DNA of 64,000 bases, taken from NCBI RefSeq assembly GCF_040869045.1, contig NC_090319.1, positions 235,345,832 through 235,409,831 on the forward strand. Reading direction: 5' to 3'. A program made the position numbers and the translations under genes. Of this stretch, positions 1 through 11,228 are shown in pieces. Source of the stretch: Eurosta solidaginis (lineage: Eukaryota > Arthropoda > Insecta > Diptera > Tephritidae). How positions within the stretch are numbered: the first letter of the stretch is position 1; every line of letters begins with the position of its first letter. A model generated the notes under the pieces. It ran no database searches, was not told where the DNA came from, and saw nothing but the letters and a program-made list of their open reading frames with translations.

Positions 1-344
1 GTTGGTATCCGAGCTTCCCCAAATGCTATGATGGGCATTAGCTTCGGCACCGATAATCACGCCAACACCTCTCCGCCTTGCTTCAGCGGTGATTTCACAC
101 AGTATCGCAGGTGGTGGTCCCTCTACGTCCCCGTGGGGCATGAATAAAAGCTTTAATCTCTTTTTTAACAAGCACACAGGATATATGCCTACTTGCCTCC
201 CCATGCACCAAGGTGTTGAATTTTCCAGTCCTTAATCCAGAAATTTTACTGCCGTTACTACTCAGCCACAGCTTTTTCAAGGCAGAGCAACAAATTTGCG
301 GAAGCCGCCTTAGAGTGCTGAAGATTGATTTGACGGATTTCCAT
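1..344 (-). pseudogene. LOA/R1-type non-LTR retrotransposon ORF2, N-terminal endonuclease fragment
   Basis: On the minus strand an ORF2 start (ATG at 344) opens with a peptide beginning MEIRQINLQHSKAAS, the usual beginning of the apurinic-like endonuclease of R1/LOA/I-group elements (INLQHSKAA is the diagnostic stretch). After two in-frame stops near 270 the domain resumes with GLRTGKFNTLVHG, shifts frame near 130, and continues as MPHGDVEGPPP and GAEANAHHSIWGSSDTN. The last block is the catalytic D/E-x-N-x-H-x-x-WGS motif, with the usual GAD or GCD aspartate changed to E. The enzyme would nick target DNA to prime reverse transcription. The reading frame leaves the window at base 1, so RT is not visible. 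Stops, a frameshift and a gap before the tryptophan block show it is dead. Confidence 0.8.
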
Positions 345-349
345 CAAAA

Positions 350-1014
350 GCGCTCTTCTTCCGCACCCCATCATTGGCGGATTCGTAATAGTCTTGTCCA
401 TTCTAAAAAAGTCCCCCCTCAAGGCCGCTATCCGGAGCCGATTGTGTAGTCGCCCTTTAACGGTCTCGTGGTTATCTATGCTACGCAGGGAGGCTACGCG
501 AGGGTTGACGCATTACCTTATGAGTAATGCGTTCAGAGCCAGACCGGACGCGAAGCGGGAAAATCTTCAACCGCACCTACACCACCAACTTAACGGCGAC
601 GGAGCCGGAACGTAACTTGAGGCCCGCCACGGTTTTAACCAGACGTGGGCAGGTGCAGCATTAGCCTACCAGCCATTTCGGTAGCGTTTCAAACCGACCT
701 ACTAAAGTGGCAGAATACCGCACCTACCAGCCCAAAGTCATCAAGTCCAAATTTAATGTCAAATCAAAGCCCTAAAACAGTCCAGTTCGTCACCGTTGTG
801 TACCGATCTTGACTCTTAAAGAGTCCTGCCTCCCCTGAGCTCGGCACAATGACTCAGGGGGTGCGGGTTTTATCGAGTTGTCCTCTCTAGATCCGCCATT
901 ATCAGAAGAAGTAGGGGCACCTCGTGCAGGGCGTGAAAAATAATCACGCGTGACATTCGTCACTATGGCCGGTCTAAGACTGAAATCAGTCCCTGATCCA
1001 GAACCTGAAACCAC
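350..1014 (-). pseudogene. probable ORF1/5' region of the same LOA/R1-type element
   Basis: Upstream of the ORF2 start on the same strand there is a minus-strand reading frame from 1014 to 790. It is rich in S, G, P and R (MVSGSGSGTDFSLRP...) and resembles the low-complexity N-terminus of non-LTR ORF1 (Gag-like, RNA-binding) proteins. No zinc knuckles are visible between 350 and 790, where the frame is broken repeatedly. Assignment rests mainly on position and orientation relative to the endonuclease. Alternative: unrelated 5' UTR sequence. Confidence 0.35.
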
Positions 1015-1039
1015 TTATGATATCCAAGCCAAGTATCTT

Positions 1040-1260
1040 ATCCCCCTTTGAAACACATAATACATACACAAATAGAAAGCGACTCATGAAAAAAAATCGC
1101 TGCTGGGTGGCGCAAGGATCGAGATATTCAAAAAAATCGTATTTGTGGTCCGATTTGGCTCATATTTGGAACACATAATACATACAAGCATAGAAAGCGA
1201 CCTATTAAAAAAATCGCCGCTAGGTGGCGTAGGGATCGAGATATTAAAAAAAATCAGGGG
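1040..1260. repeat. ~117-bp minisatellite, two units
   Basis: Two direct copies of a unit containing the phrases aggtggcgcaaggatcgag, gtggtccgatttggctcat and ggaacacataatacataca; the gggtggc/aggtggc landmarks lie at 1105 and 1222, giving a 117-bp period. The same unit recurs in direct orientation at 5105-5515. No coding capacity. Confidence 0.8.
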
Positions 1261-1376
1261 CTGAAACTGTTATTCCTTTTATAATATGAGTCCTTGCAAA
1301 ACTATTAATTTTGGACTTTTAATATATTTGGATCAAGATAAAAATTATTTTCGGATTTTTATTTTTTGAGTCCGAT

Positions 1377-3848
1377 AGAACTAGTTAAAATCGGACTTTT
1401 AAAAATAAAAGTCCCGAAATAAAAGTTAAATCAAGACTTTAATTTTTTAAGGCCGAAATAAAAGTCCCGCTTGATAACAAAGAAATGGCTTATCCGAATT
1501 AAAAAAATTTGTTACCAATCGATTCTCCTGGATTCCTAAAATTTAAAAAGTTTTGGACTTTTGAAAATTTCTGTCAATAATACTAGAAATATATCATAAA
1601 CAAGCTAGATCGAAAATCTCGTAGTATAAATGATGAACTTGCAGTGGATTTTTGCAATAAATTTCGTTCCAATACAACTATTAGAGTGAAAATTGGTAAA
1701 GCGCATTCTGCTATGATAGGAAAGCTTTCCAAAAAAATAAATGGTCGTAATCGGTCAGTAGCCACGCCTCTTTCTATATATAGAAATTTCCGCACAGAAC
1801 ATGCAATATTTGAGTATCTAAAGAAGCCACGTTATGTAAATTTGGCATGTAAATTACTAACAGTTGATCCACATAATTTTTTTGGACAATAGGCGTGGCA
1901 CCAACTACTTTCCAAATAAGATTTTTTGGACTTTCAAGTGAGATAACTCGTACACACTTTGTGCAATATTTTTGCAAATTGGTGAGCGAACTTCATATTT
2001 GTATTTGTACGTGACGACGGAATCAGTTTTAAAATCGAATTCAAGTCACACCCACTTGTATATAAAGATATCAAAACTGGCTACTTGAATTTATTGCTAA
2101 GTACGTGAATATGTCGGAGTTGTTTCGGGACTATTGCGGGATCATTTGGGGATCCTTCCGGTATCATTCCTGGATGACTTTCGGGATCCCGTCAGGGTCA
2201 TTTCGGGACTTTTTCGGGATCATTTGGGGACCCTTGCGGAATCATTTAAGGACCGAAACCGGTAGTTCAGCACACATGATTTTATAAATTATGAGCCTTT
2301 ATGGCCAAGAATTTGCTGCAAATGGCTAAAGTTTGTCATTCGTAATTTTGTGTTTTTCTAGTCCTGAGGATGGTTTCAGATTGAAACCGAAATATCGACC
2401 AATAATATAAATTATAATAGCACAAAATATAAGGTGTTTTATTTATCTTTGCGGCCTTGAGCTAAATAATTAACCAAGAAGTTAAAATTTTGTTTTTAAG
2501 TTAAATTAATTGATATGACAGGGGTGAAGGAATTACTATTCATAGAACAAAGGAGTAAAACTACAATTAACTAAAACCAAAGAGAATTTTTTAGATGAAA
2601 ATAGTGTTGCTTTTTCGTGTGTTTAGCTGGTTAAAATATTACAAAAATTGTAGTTATAGCTATAATAGTTCGTTACAGGATTCATTTAAAATAATCAAAA
2701 ATAAAACGAAAAAGCTGTGTTAGATATTAAAAATAAAACATACCGAACTTTAATTACGAATAATTTGCAGAAAATTCATGGCCACAAAAGCTCATATCCT
2801 TAAATGATTCCGGAAGGGTCTCAAAATGATATCAAAATAGTCCCGAAATTATTCCGACGGGATCCCGGACAAATCCCGAAAGCTATCCAGAAATTATGCC
2901 GGAACGGCTCCAAATCATCCCGGAAAAATCCCGAAATTACCCTAACGGGATCCCGAAAACTATCCAGAAATTATACCGGAAGAGCCCCCAAACGATCCCG
3001 AAAAGTCTCGAAATTACCCTGACGGGATCCCGAAAGTCATCCAGGAATGATACCGGAAGGATCCCCAAATGATCCCGCAATAGTCCCGAAATAACGCCGA
3101 CATATTCACGTACTTAGCAATGAATTCAAGTAGCCAGATTTGATATTTTTATATACAAGTGGGTGTGACTTGAATTCGATTTTAAAACTTTTTCCGTCGG
3201 CACGTACAAATACAAATATGATGTTCGCTTACCAATTTGCAAAAATATTGCTCAAAGTATGTACGAGTTATCGCACTTGAAAGTCCAAAAAATCTTATTT
3301 GAAAAGTAGTTGGTGCCACGCCCATTGTCCAAAAAAATAATGTGGATCAACTACATGCAATGTCAGTAATTTACATGCCAAATTTAAATAACGTGGCTTC
3401 TTTAGATACTCAAATATTGCATGTTATGTGCGGAAATTTCTGTATACAGAAAGAGGCGTGGCTACTGACCGATTACGACCATTTCTTTTTTTTTGGAAAG
3501 CTTTCCTATCATAGCAGAATGCGGTTTACCAATTTTCACTCTAATAGTTGTATTGGAACAAAATTTATTGCAAAAATCCACTGCAAGTTCACACTTTATA
3601 CTACGAGATTTTCGATCTAGTTTTTTTATGATAAATTTCTAGTATTATTAACAGAAATTTTCAAAAGTCCATAAGGTTTTAAATTTTAGGAATCCAGGAG
3701 AATCGATTGGTACCAAATTATTTTAATTCGGATAAGCCGTTTCTTTGTTATCAAGCGGGACCTTTATTTCGGCCTTAAAAAATAAAAGTCTTGATTTAAC
3801 TTTTATTTCGGGACTTTTATTTTTAAAAGTCAGAGTTTAACTAGTTCT
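1377..3848. repeat. large foldback (palindromic) element with ~1-kb arms
   Basis: The left arm (about 1377-2335) is the reverse complement of the right arm (about 2755-3848). Matched landmarks include agaactagtt at 1377 against aactagttct at 3848, the block around ggaaagctttcc (1720-1735 against 3495-3510), and the GGGATCCCG-rich segment (2120-2260 against 2800-3065). The loop is about 2336-2754. The right arm carries three or four degenerate ~80-bp direct subrepeats around (g/a)acgggatcccg (2856, 2944, 3021), whereas the left arm has fewer. No transposase frame is visible. Long inverted arms with internal direct subrepeats are typical of foldback-type non-autonomous DNA elements. No clear target duplication was found. 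Confidence 0.8.
2361..2399 (+). ncRNA. hammerhead-ribozyme-like core in the foldback loop
   Basis: Read 5'-3': GTC (2361-2363), CTGAGGA (2364-2370, matches CUGANGA), one extra T, stem II GGTTTC/GAAACC around loop AGATT (2372-2388), GAAA (2389-2392), a short self-complementary ATAT (2392-2395), C, then GAC (2397-2399), which pairs with the first GTC as stem I. This is the type-I layout with a minimal palindromic helix III that has been described for Penelope-like elements, where such motifs can act as dimers. The extra T between core box and stem II departs from the strict consensus, so activity is uncertain. Confidence 0.45.
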
Positions 3849-4055
3849 AAAAGATTATGCTACGCCTCACATTTTTCGAAATTTCACACGCCCAACGCTT
3901 TTATTTAATTGTCTGATCAACGCCATAGATTGATGAGGAGTGTGATGACTAGTACTACTAATTATTTTCTAGCTTTTAGTATTATTATTACTTCATGTAA
4001 GTATTGTTTTCAATAAAACCGTTTAACTTAAAAATTTTTTAAATTATTTTTTTAC

Positions 4056-4322
4056 TACAAATTGGCGGGGCGGGACCTACATGTTTTATGCCGACTCCGA
4101 ACGGCATCTGCAAGGCAGATGGGTTTTCACTGAGAGCTTGTCATGGCAGAAGTACACTCGGAGCGCTTGCCAAACACTGCCAAGAGTCGACCCCGCTTAG
4201 AAAAATTTTCTTATTATTGGAAAATATTGTTTCTAAAATTTTGATGTTGCTTTTCCTGGGGCGTGACCCCGGGATCTTCGGTGTGGTAGGCGGAGCACGC
4301 TACTATCACATCACGGCGCACG
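4056..4322 (-). mobile_element. tRNA-derived SINE, copy 1 (3'-truncated)
   Basis: Minus strand: a tRNA-like head at the high-coordinate end (A-box-like tgatgtgatagtagcgtgc, degraded B-box region near 4270), then the body, with landmarks gatgccgttcggagtcggc and gagcgcttgcc read on either strand. The same head and body occur at 6846-7147 and 40373-40690. The tail seen in copy 3 after ccaatttgtag is missing. SINEs are copied by a partner LINE's enzymes; none can be assigned here. Confidence 0.7.
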
Positions 4323-5104
4323 GTGGGGTATTTGACCAATCTAGCTGGCCAAAATTAAAACAGCAGTTATTTTTGTTAGAAAAGTGGTTGTCTCACTTCA
4401 ATGTTATGAAAGGAAATATTTGACAGAAAATTTACGGTGTTCCGCGCAGAATTAATATGGTTCGAACCCCGGTTTCGGAGGGACCCGGGGTCATTATTTG
4501 GCATTACATGATATATGTGTGTCAATATGGATATCAAACGAAAGGTATTTTCCTCCGCATTTCTACTGACATTTTTAAGTAGGGTTGCCACTTAGGGTTG
4601 CCACATCATCTTTTTTATATTTCTTTGTATATCCACTATCATCTCGAAGACGGCTTAACCGACTTGAATGAAATTCGGTACATCGATATAGTATTACAGT
4701 TTGAGGATGTTTTCACAAGGTTGCCACCTTTTTTAAGTAAAAAAAAATTACATAAGATACGCCAATAAGGGTATCAGTCTTACAAAATTGATCACCACTC
4801 AAAAAATCGCGGGTATGCGCAACCGTTTTTGTTATTAAACTTTGAAACAAACACAAGCTTATGTATCGCCAAGAAATTACTGACATAATATGCCATGAAA
4901 AGAAGATATATCTTTTTGTTTGCAAGGTTTAAAAAAAAATTACTCAGTTAAAACATGTACCGCTGCGCCTTAATTAGATCGAGTTTCTCTTTTTAAACGG
5001 TTTTATTTAGCTTGACTTGATAGACCGGCCGGCCGCAAGAACGTTGTGAACAAATTTTGTAATTAAAATTTAAGTAACTTCCCGATAAGCTACAAGCCCA
5101 AAAC
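4323..5104. other. anonymous AT-rich interior, no gene recognised
   Basis: No frame here resembles a known protein. A GGTTCGAACC box (about 4461-4470) looks like a pol III B box but lacks a matching A box or body. A short direct repeat, agggttgccac, occurs around 4581 and 4593. Otherwise I see nothing in this stretch. Confidence 0.5.
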
Positions 5105-5515
5105 TTGGAATATAGTTCAAAACCCGATGACAAGGCAATAATAAGAAAAAAAAACTCCTATAGCTGGCGCATGTATCGAAATATTTCAAAAAATCATATT
5201 TTTAGGTGGCGCAAGTATCGAGATATTCAAAAAAATCGAATTTGTGGTCCGATTTGGCTCATATTTGGAACACATAATACATACATGAAAAAAGCGCCGC
5301 TAGGTGGCGCAAGGATCGAAATATTAAAAAAAAAATCGTATTTGTGGTCCGACTTAGCTCATATTTGGAACACATAGTACATACATGAACAGAACACGAC
5401 CTGTGAAAAAAACGCCGCTAGGTGGCGCAAGGATCGAGAGATTAAAAAAATCGTATTTGTGGTCCGATTTGGTCCATATTTGGAACACATAATACATACA
5501 TGAATAGAATGCGAC
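5105..5515. repeat. ~117-bp minisatellite, about three and a half units
   Basis: Direct repeats with aggtggcgca landmarks at 5204, 5302 and 5420 (spacings 98 and 118), each followed by atcgaaatatt or atcgagatatt, then tttgtggtccgatttggctc, then acataatacatacatgaa. It is the same family and orientation as the units at 1040-1260; the 98-bp unit carries an internal deletion. Confidence 0.8.
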
Positions 5516-5939
5516 CTATGCAGTCAGTCCGGTAGAAGTGACATCAAGGACAAGCATACGTGACGCAGAGTCGAGCAAAGTCTTTGGAAGGATTATGTAT
5601 TGAGGACTTAGATTGTAACAAATTGTCAGGAAAGAGTCCTTGTAATAATGAGTCACTAAATGAACTAAAAAGAAAGAGAAATAATAGACAATTAAATAAA
5701 GACTAAAACTTGAACATAAAATTAAAAAAAATTTTAAGTTACACGGTTTTATTGAAAACAATACTTACATGAAGTAATAATAATACTAAATTTAGAAAAT
5801 AATTAGGTAGGTTCTAGGTACTAGTCATCACGCTCCTCATCAATCTAGGGCGTTGATCAGACAGTTTCATAAAATCGTTGGGCGCGTGAAATTTCTAAAA
5901 ATGTGAGGCGTAACATAACCTGATTAAGGTTCAGTTGGT

Positions 5940-8088
5940 CTTAATTAATTGCGCTAAAAACTGAATGCCACCATAACAAGTTTAGTAAAAACAACCAGTT
6001 CATTGAGGACAATAACGACTTAGCTTTGATGATATCTTCCCCAGATGCTCCGACTCCTGAAATTTCATTCTCCAGACAGTTAACGACACATCCAAAATTT
6101 TGTATTATCGCTTCCACAGCTTTAATTCGAGATGCCCAACGTGTTGTACCCAGTCCTTATACGTGTAGTATCCTTTCACCACTGACAGATTCCTCACCAA
6201 TTCTATCATAAGATGCGTCCTCTCCAGATTTATTAGTTAAACCAAATATTTCTTTCTTCAATTCTTTTAGTGCTTGATGCCAAAATCATCAGATTATCCA
6301 TCGCCGTCGTCGAGAAAGTCTTTTAATTTCATTTGAACACCTTCGCTACCCCCAGACATGACAGGGGCACCGTCATAGCTTTGACCACAAAGATATTTTT
6401 TCTCAAAATTAAATTTTTCAAACAAGATTGCTGTGATTTCATTGCAAATGGACGTTGCATCTCCTTTTTTAAATCGGACAAAGCACAGAAAACTCTCTTT
6501 GATTACAACTATAGGAGAGTTTGAAATATCTTTGTTAATCACAACATATCTTACCAAAATAGCCATTTGATCTAGGTGAGCGACATCTGTTGTCTGAGTC
6601 GGCATCAAGCAAAAAATTTTGCACTTTTACATTCGTTGACGATTGCTTGACAGGTTTCTGTTGCTAATATCTCAAGAAATTCTAAAGTAATCGTTCTACT
6701 TAAAAATTAACTTGATAACACTTAAACAAATTCTGAGACTCTCATCTTCCAATAAGTTCTCTCTGCCACCTCGTAAGGCAACTCCTAAACTAGATAAGGT
6801 TCTGACAGTATTAAAAAAAATGTTAGGAACCGTGCGCCATTTTTTAAATAAATAAATGTAAGGCGCGATACCCTCCGAAGAGATCTAAGGCCGAGCTTCT
6901 CTTCCAATTTGCGTCGTGCTCCTCCATCTCCGGCATCTGCAAGGCAGATGAGTTTTCACTGAGAGCTTTTCATGGCAGAAATACACCCGGAGCGCTTGCC
7001 AGACACTGCCGAGCGGCGACCCCGCTAAGAAAAATTTTCTTCTAATTGAAAAACCTTATTTCTAAAATTTTGATGTTGCTTTGCCCGGGGCTTGAACCCA
7101 GGGCGTACGGTGTGGTAGGCGGAGCACGCTACCATCACACCACGGTGGCGCCATTTTTTGCTTCTTCGATAATTTGTTTATCAAGTTGGTGCCGAATATC
7201 TAACTTTGACCGTGCGCTATGGCAGATGTTGACAAATGTTTCCAATCTGTGTATCCGGTGCACCATACATTTCGTTTAGTAGATTCATTTCCAAATAACC
7301 AACAACAATAGCAGTAAGCGTAATTTTTTGTCACAGAATATGACAACCATTTACTTCGGCGATTGTTCATAAAAGGCTTTTCATTGTTCATATAATAAAA
7401 TGAGGAGTTAAATCGGCGATATCACTAGATTTTGGAAATTCTTTGTCGGGCATGTCAAACCTTTCTGGTTGACAGGGACCAGCTAACGATAGAGCTGTTT
7501 TAATCTCTTTATATAATAAATTGTTGTTATCATAAAGACCTTTGTCGTTTTTGAATGGTAGTAAAATTTTGGCAGTTCTTTTTGTTTCTAAATTTTATTA
7601 TCTACTGATGTTTCATCCGTTCCAACAATTAAAGATGTGGAATTTTCACATTTATCATCTTGCGATTGGTCATTTGTATTGCATGAAGTATCTGATCCTG
7701 TGATGAAAGAATCACAATTCACTGCTACATGAACTTCACGCTATTTGTTTCCTTTAGCTTACAACTGCTTAAAAAATCGCTCGGGAGTGATACCCAGAGA
7801 CACGTTTCGATTCTAGGGTCTCGACTTCGGATTAGAGATTCTGGAGCCTAAACACATCTCTGGGTGCCACTCCGGATTTTTAGCTATATTTTTAGCTGTT
7901 GTACGTCAAAGGAAACCAATTCCAACCTCACCTTCGGTTAAAATAGATTTGTGAATCAATGTACTTGAAGATGTATCTTGACTTTCAGCCTTCTTTTTTT
8001 GTAAAGTTATAGCATCCGAACTAGTGGTGATGACAAATCGACCGCGCTTAGATTGTTTTGGATCATTTCGTGCTTCTTCTAACTGCAC
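5940..8088 (-). pseudogene. hAT transposase relic of the ZMYM1/TTF-finger type
   Basis: Minus strand, order from high coordinates: an N-terminal tract (8088-7906, MQLEEARNDPKQSKRGRF), a block with GPCQPERFDMPDKEFP near 7440-7490, a TTF/BED-like finger (7391-7200; KNYAYCYCCWLFGN, then DWKHL), then after a SINE insertion the RNase H-like core (6608-6294; TTDVAHLDQMAILVRYV, GDATSICNEI, CGQSYDGAPVMSG) and a C-terminal part near 6150-6000 (TTRWASRIKAVEAIIQNF). This order matches the domesticated-looking ZMYM1-like hAT family. Typical proteins exceed 600 residues. Here stops and frameshifts interrupt every segment and the extreme C-terminal dimerisation block is missing, apparently cut off at the inverted-repeat element ending at 5933. 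It would have bound terminal repeats and catalysed cut-and-paste transposition. Confidence 0.75.
6846..7147 (-). mobile_element. tRNA-derived SINE, copy 2, with 12-bp target duplication
   Basis: Minus strand: tRNA-like head with A box tggtgtgatggtagcgtgc and B box GGTTCAAGCC (head near 7147-7080), a body shared with copies 1 and 3, and an AAAT-type tail (catttatttattta). The 12-mer gcgccatttttt flanks it at 6834-6845 and 7148-7159. It lies inside the hAT relic, interrupting the segment between the finger and the catalytic core, so the hAT copy is older. A short internal deletion removes the cggccaatttgtaggg part seen in copy 3. Confidence 0.85.
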
Positions 8089-8142
8089 AGTAAAATTCTA
8101 AGTAAGCCTAAGGGCACTCAACGGGAGGTTGAGAAAAGGTAA

Positions 8143-11135
8143 TTATACTCAGTTGAGCAGAGCTCACAGAGTATATTAAGTTTGATTGGATAACGGTTGG
8201 TTGTACATATATAAAGGAATCGAGATAGATATAGACTTCCATATATCAAAATAATCAGGATCCAAAAAAAATTTGATTGAGCCATGTCCGTCCGTCCGTC
8301 CGTCCGTCCGTCCGTCCGTCCGTTAACACGATAACTTGAGTAAATTTTGAGGTATCTTGATGAAATTTGGTATGTAGGTTCCTGAGCACTCATCTCAGAT
8401 CGCTATTTAAAATGAACGATATCGGACTATAACCACGCCCACTTTTTCGATATCGAAAATTTCGAAAAACCGAAAAAATGCGATAATTCATTGCCAAAGG
8501 TGGTTAAAGCGATGAAACTTGGTAGATAGGTTGACGTTATGACGCAGAATAGAAAATTAGTAAGATTTTGGACAATGGGCGTGGCACCACCCACTTTTAC
8601 AAGAAGGTAATTTAAAAGTTTTGCAAGCTGTAATTTGGCAGTCGTTGAAGATATCATGATGAAATTTGGCAGGAACGTTGTTACTATTACTATATATGTG
8701 CTAAATAAAAATTAGCAAAATTGGATGAAGAACACGCCCACTTTTTAAAAAAAATTTTTTTTAAATTCAAATTTTAACAAAAAATTTAATATCTTTACTG
8801 TATATAAGTAAATTAAGTCAAAATTCAACTCCAGTAATGATATGATGCAACAAAATACAAAAATAAAAGAAAATTTCAAAATGGGCGTGGCTCTGCCCAT
8901 TTTCATTTAGTGTGTCTAGAATACTTTTAATGCCATAAGTCGAACAAAAATTTACCAATCCTTTTGAAATTTGGTAGGAGCATAGATTCTATGACGTTAA
9001 CTGTTCTCTGTGAAAATGGGCGAAATCGGTGGAAGCCACGCCTAGTTTTTATACACAGTCCACCGTCTGTCCTTCCGCTCGGCCGTTAACACAATAACTT
9101 GAGCAAAAACCGATATATCTTTACTAAACTTAGCCCACGTACTTACCTGAACTCACTTTATCTTGGTATAAAAAATGGCCGAAATCCGGCCATAACCACG
9201 CCCACTTTATCGATATCGAAAATTACGAAAAATTAAAAAAAATGCCATAATTCTATACCAAATACGAAAAAAGGGATGAAACATGGTAACTGGATTGGTT
9301 TGTTGACGCAAAATATAACTTTGGAAAAAACTTTGTAAAATGGGCGTGACGCCTACCATATTAAGTAGAAGAAAATGAAAAAGTTCTACAAGGCGAAATC
9401 AACAGCCCTTGGAATCTTGGCAGGAATACTGTTAGTGTTATTGAATATATATATAAATTAGCAGTACCCGACAGATGATTTTCTGGATCACCTTATCCAC
9501 ATTTGGTCGATATCGCGAGAACGCCTTCACATATACATCTAAGGGCCACTCGCTTTTAAAACCTTCATTAATACCTTTAATTTGATATCCATATCGTACA
9601 AACACATTCTAGATTCAACCCTGGCCCACCCTAATGGCGATATCTCGAAAAGGCGTGCACCTATAGACCTAATGCCCACTCCCTCTTAAAATGCTCAGTA
9701 ACACCTTTCGTTTGATACCCATATCGTAAAAACATTCTAGAGTCACCCCTGGCCCACCCTAATGGCGTTATCTCGAAAAGGCGTCCACCTATAGACCTAA
9801 TGTCCACTCCCTCTTAAAATGCTCAGTAACACCTTTCCTTTGATACCCATATCGTACAAACATTCTAGAGTCACCCCTGGCCCACCCTAATGGCGATATC
9901 TCGAAAAGGCGTCCACCTATAGACCTAATGCCCACTCCCTCTTAAAATGCTCAGTAACACCTTTCGTTTGATACCCATATCGTACAAACATTCTAGAGTC
10001 ACTCCTGGCCCACCCTAATGGCGATATCTCGAAAAGGCGTCCACCTGTAGACCTAATGCCCACTCCCTCTTAAAATGCTCAGTAACACCTTTCGTTTGAT
10101 ACCCATATCGTACAAACATTCTAGAGTCACCCCTGGCCCACCCTAATGGCGATAACTCGAAAAGGCGTCCACCTATAGACCTAGTGCCCACTCCCTCTTA
10201 AAATGCTCAGTAACACCTTTCGTTTGATACCCATATCGTACAAACATTCTAGAGTCACCCTTGGTCCACCTTTATGGCGATATCTCGAAAAGGTGTCCAC
10301 CTATAGAACTAAGGATTACTCCCTTTTAAAATACTCATTACCACCTTTCATTTGATACCCATATCGTACAAACACATTCCAGAGTCACCCCTGGCCCACC
10401 CTAATGGCGATATCTCGAAAAGGCGTCCACCTATGGACCTAATGCCCACTCCCTCTTAAAATGCTCAGTAACACCTTTCGTTTGATACCCATATCGTACA
10501 AACACATTCTAGAGTCACCCTCGGCCCACCCTAATGGCGACATTTCGAAAAGGCGTCCACCTATAGACCTAATGCCCACTCCCTCTTAAAACGCTCAGTA
10601 ACACCTTTCATTTGATTCCCATATCGTACAACTAGAGACACCCCTGGTCCACCTTTATGGCGATATCTCGAAACGCCGTCCACCTAGGGAACTAAGGATC
10701 ACTCCTTTTCAAAATACTCATTAACAGCTTTCATTTGATACCCATATCGTACAAACATATTCTAGAGTCACCCCTGGTCCACCTTTATGGGGATTTCTCG
10801 AAAAGGCGTTCACCTATAGAACTAAAGCCCATTCCCTTTTAAAATACTCATTATCACCTTTCATTTGATACCCATATCGTACAAACACATTCTAGAGTCA
10901 GCCCTGGTCCACCTTTATGGCGATATCCCTAAATGGCGTCCATCCATAGAACTATGGCCTACTCTCTCTTAAAATACTATTTAATACCTTCCATTTGATA
11001 CACATGTCATACAACCACATTCCAGGGTTACCCTAAGTTGATTTTCCTACATGGTGATTTTCCTTATTTTGTCTCCATAGCTCTCAACTGAGTATGTAAT
11101 GTTCGGTTACACCCGAACTTAGCCTTCCTTACTTG
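8143..11135 (-). mobile_element. Helentron-like (DINE/mini-me type) non-autonomous element, copy 1
   Basis: Minus strand, 2993 bp. The 5' end (11135) starts caagtaaggaaggctaag, followed by the hairpin gttcgg-tgtaa-ccgaac and then tactcagttgag. The other end carries the inverted ctcaactgagta, so the element has subterminal inverted repeats. Inside are a ~129-bp tandem array (about 9560-11010) and a GTCC microsatellite (8286-8323). No reading frame is plausible. Structure fits Helentron-associated interspersed elements of flies, which move by rolling-circle machinery supplied in trans and make no TSD. It is nearly identical to the inverted copy at 13017. Confidence 0.75.
9560..11010. repeat. 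~128-130-bp tandem array, about 11 units, in Helentron-like copy 1
   Basis: Unit landmarks on this strand: acctttcgtttgataccc, atatcgtacaaac, attctagagtcacccctgg, cccaccctaatggcgatat, cgaaaaggcgtccac. The central six or so units are almost identical and the outer ones increasingly divergent, as expected when arrays grow by unequal exchange at the centre. The same order of variant units appears, inverted, in copy 2. Confidence 0.85.
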
Positions 11136-11228
11136 TTTTACTATGAAATTGTTATGCAGGCAAAACTGTTGAAGTGTTCTGATAAAACTAGCTAGAAATT
11201 TCTGACTCCAATGGATAGGTTAAGAAAC

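Larger units (their letters stand above)
3853..5933. mobile_element. inverted-repeat-bounded element (~215-bp terminal arms)
   Basis: Sequence 3853-4068 is repeated in reverse complement at about 5715-5933. Shared landmarks are tacgcctcaca, gatcaacgcc, attgatgagg, ttacttcatgtaagtattg and attgttttcaataaaaccg. The interior holds a SINE (4056-4322), an anonymous stretch and the ~117-bp minisatellite. No transposase frame is seen, so a non-autonomous DNA transposon is the simplest reading. It could instead be two inverted copies of one short repeat. The right end abuts the broken C-terminal side of the hAT relic at 5940. Confidence 0.5.

Noticed and set aside
4455..4500. tRNA gene suggested by GGTTCGAACC
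   Set aside because: No A box, acceptor stem or cloverleaf around it.
7080..7147. Functional tRNA gene
   Set aside because: A and B boxes are present but the cloverleaf is poor and the sequence continues into a repeated SINE body with a target duplication.
8118..8393. Open frames with GRTDGRTDG repeats here and at 15759-16098
   Set aside because: They translate the GTCC/GGAC microsatellite of the Helentron-like elements; no conserved protein.
9560..11010. CRISPR-like regular repeat array
   Set aside because: Units are ~129 bp and directly tandem with no unique spacers, in a eukaryotic rolling-circle element.
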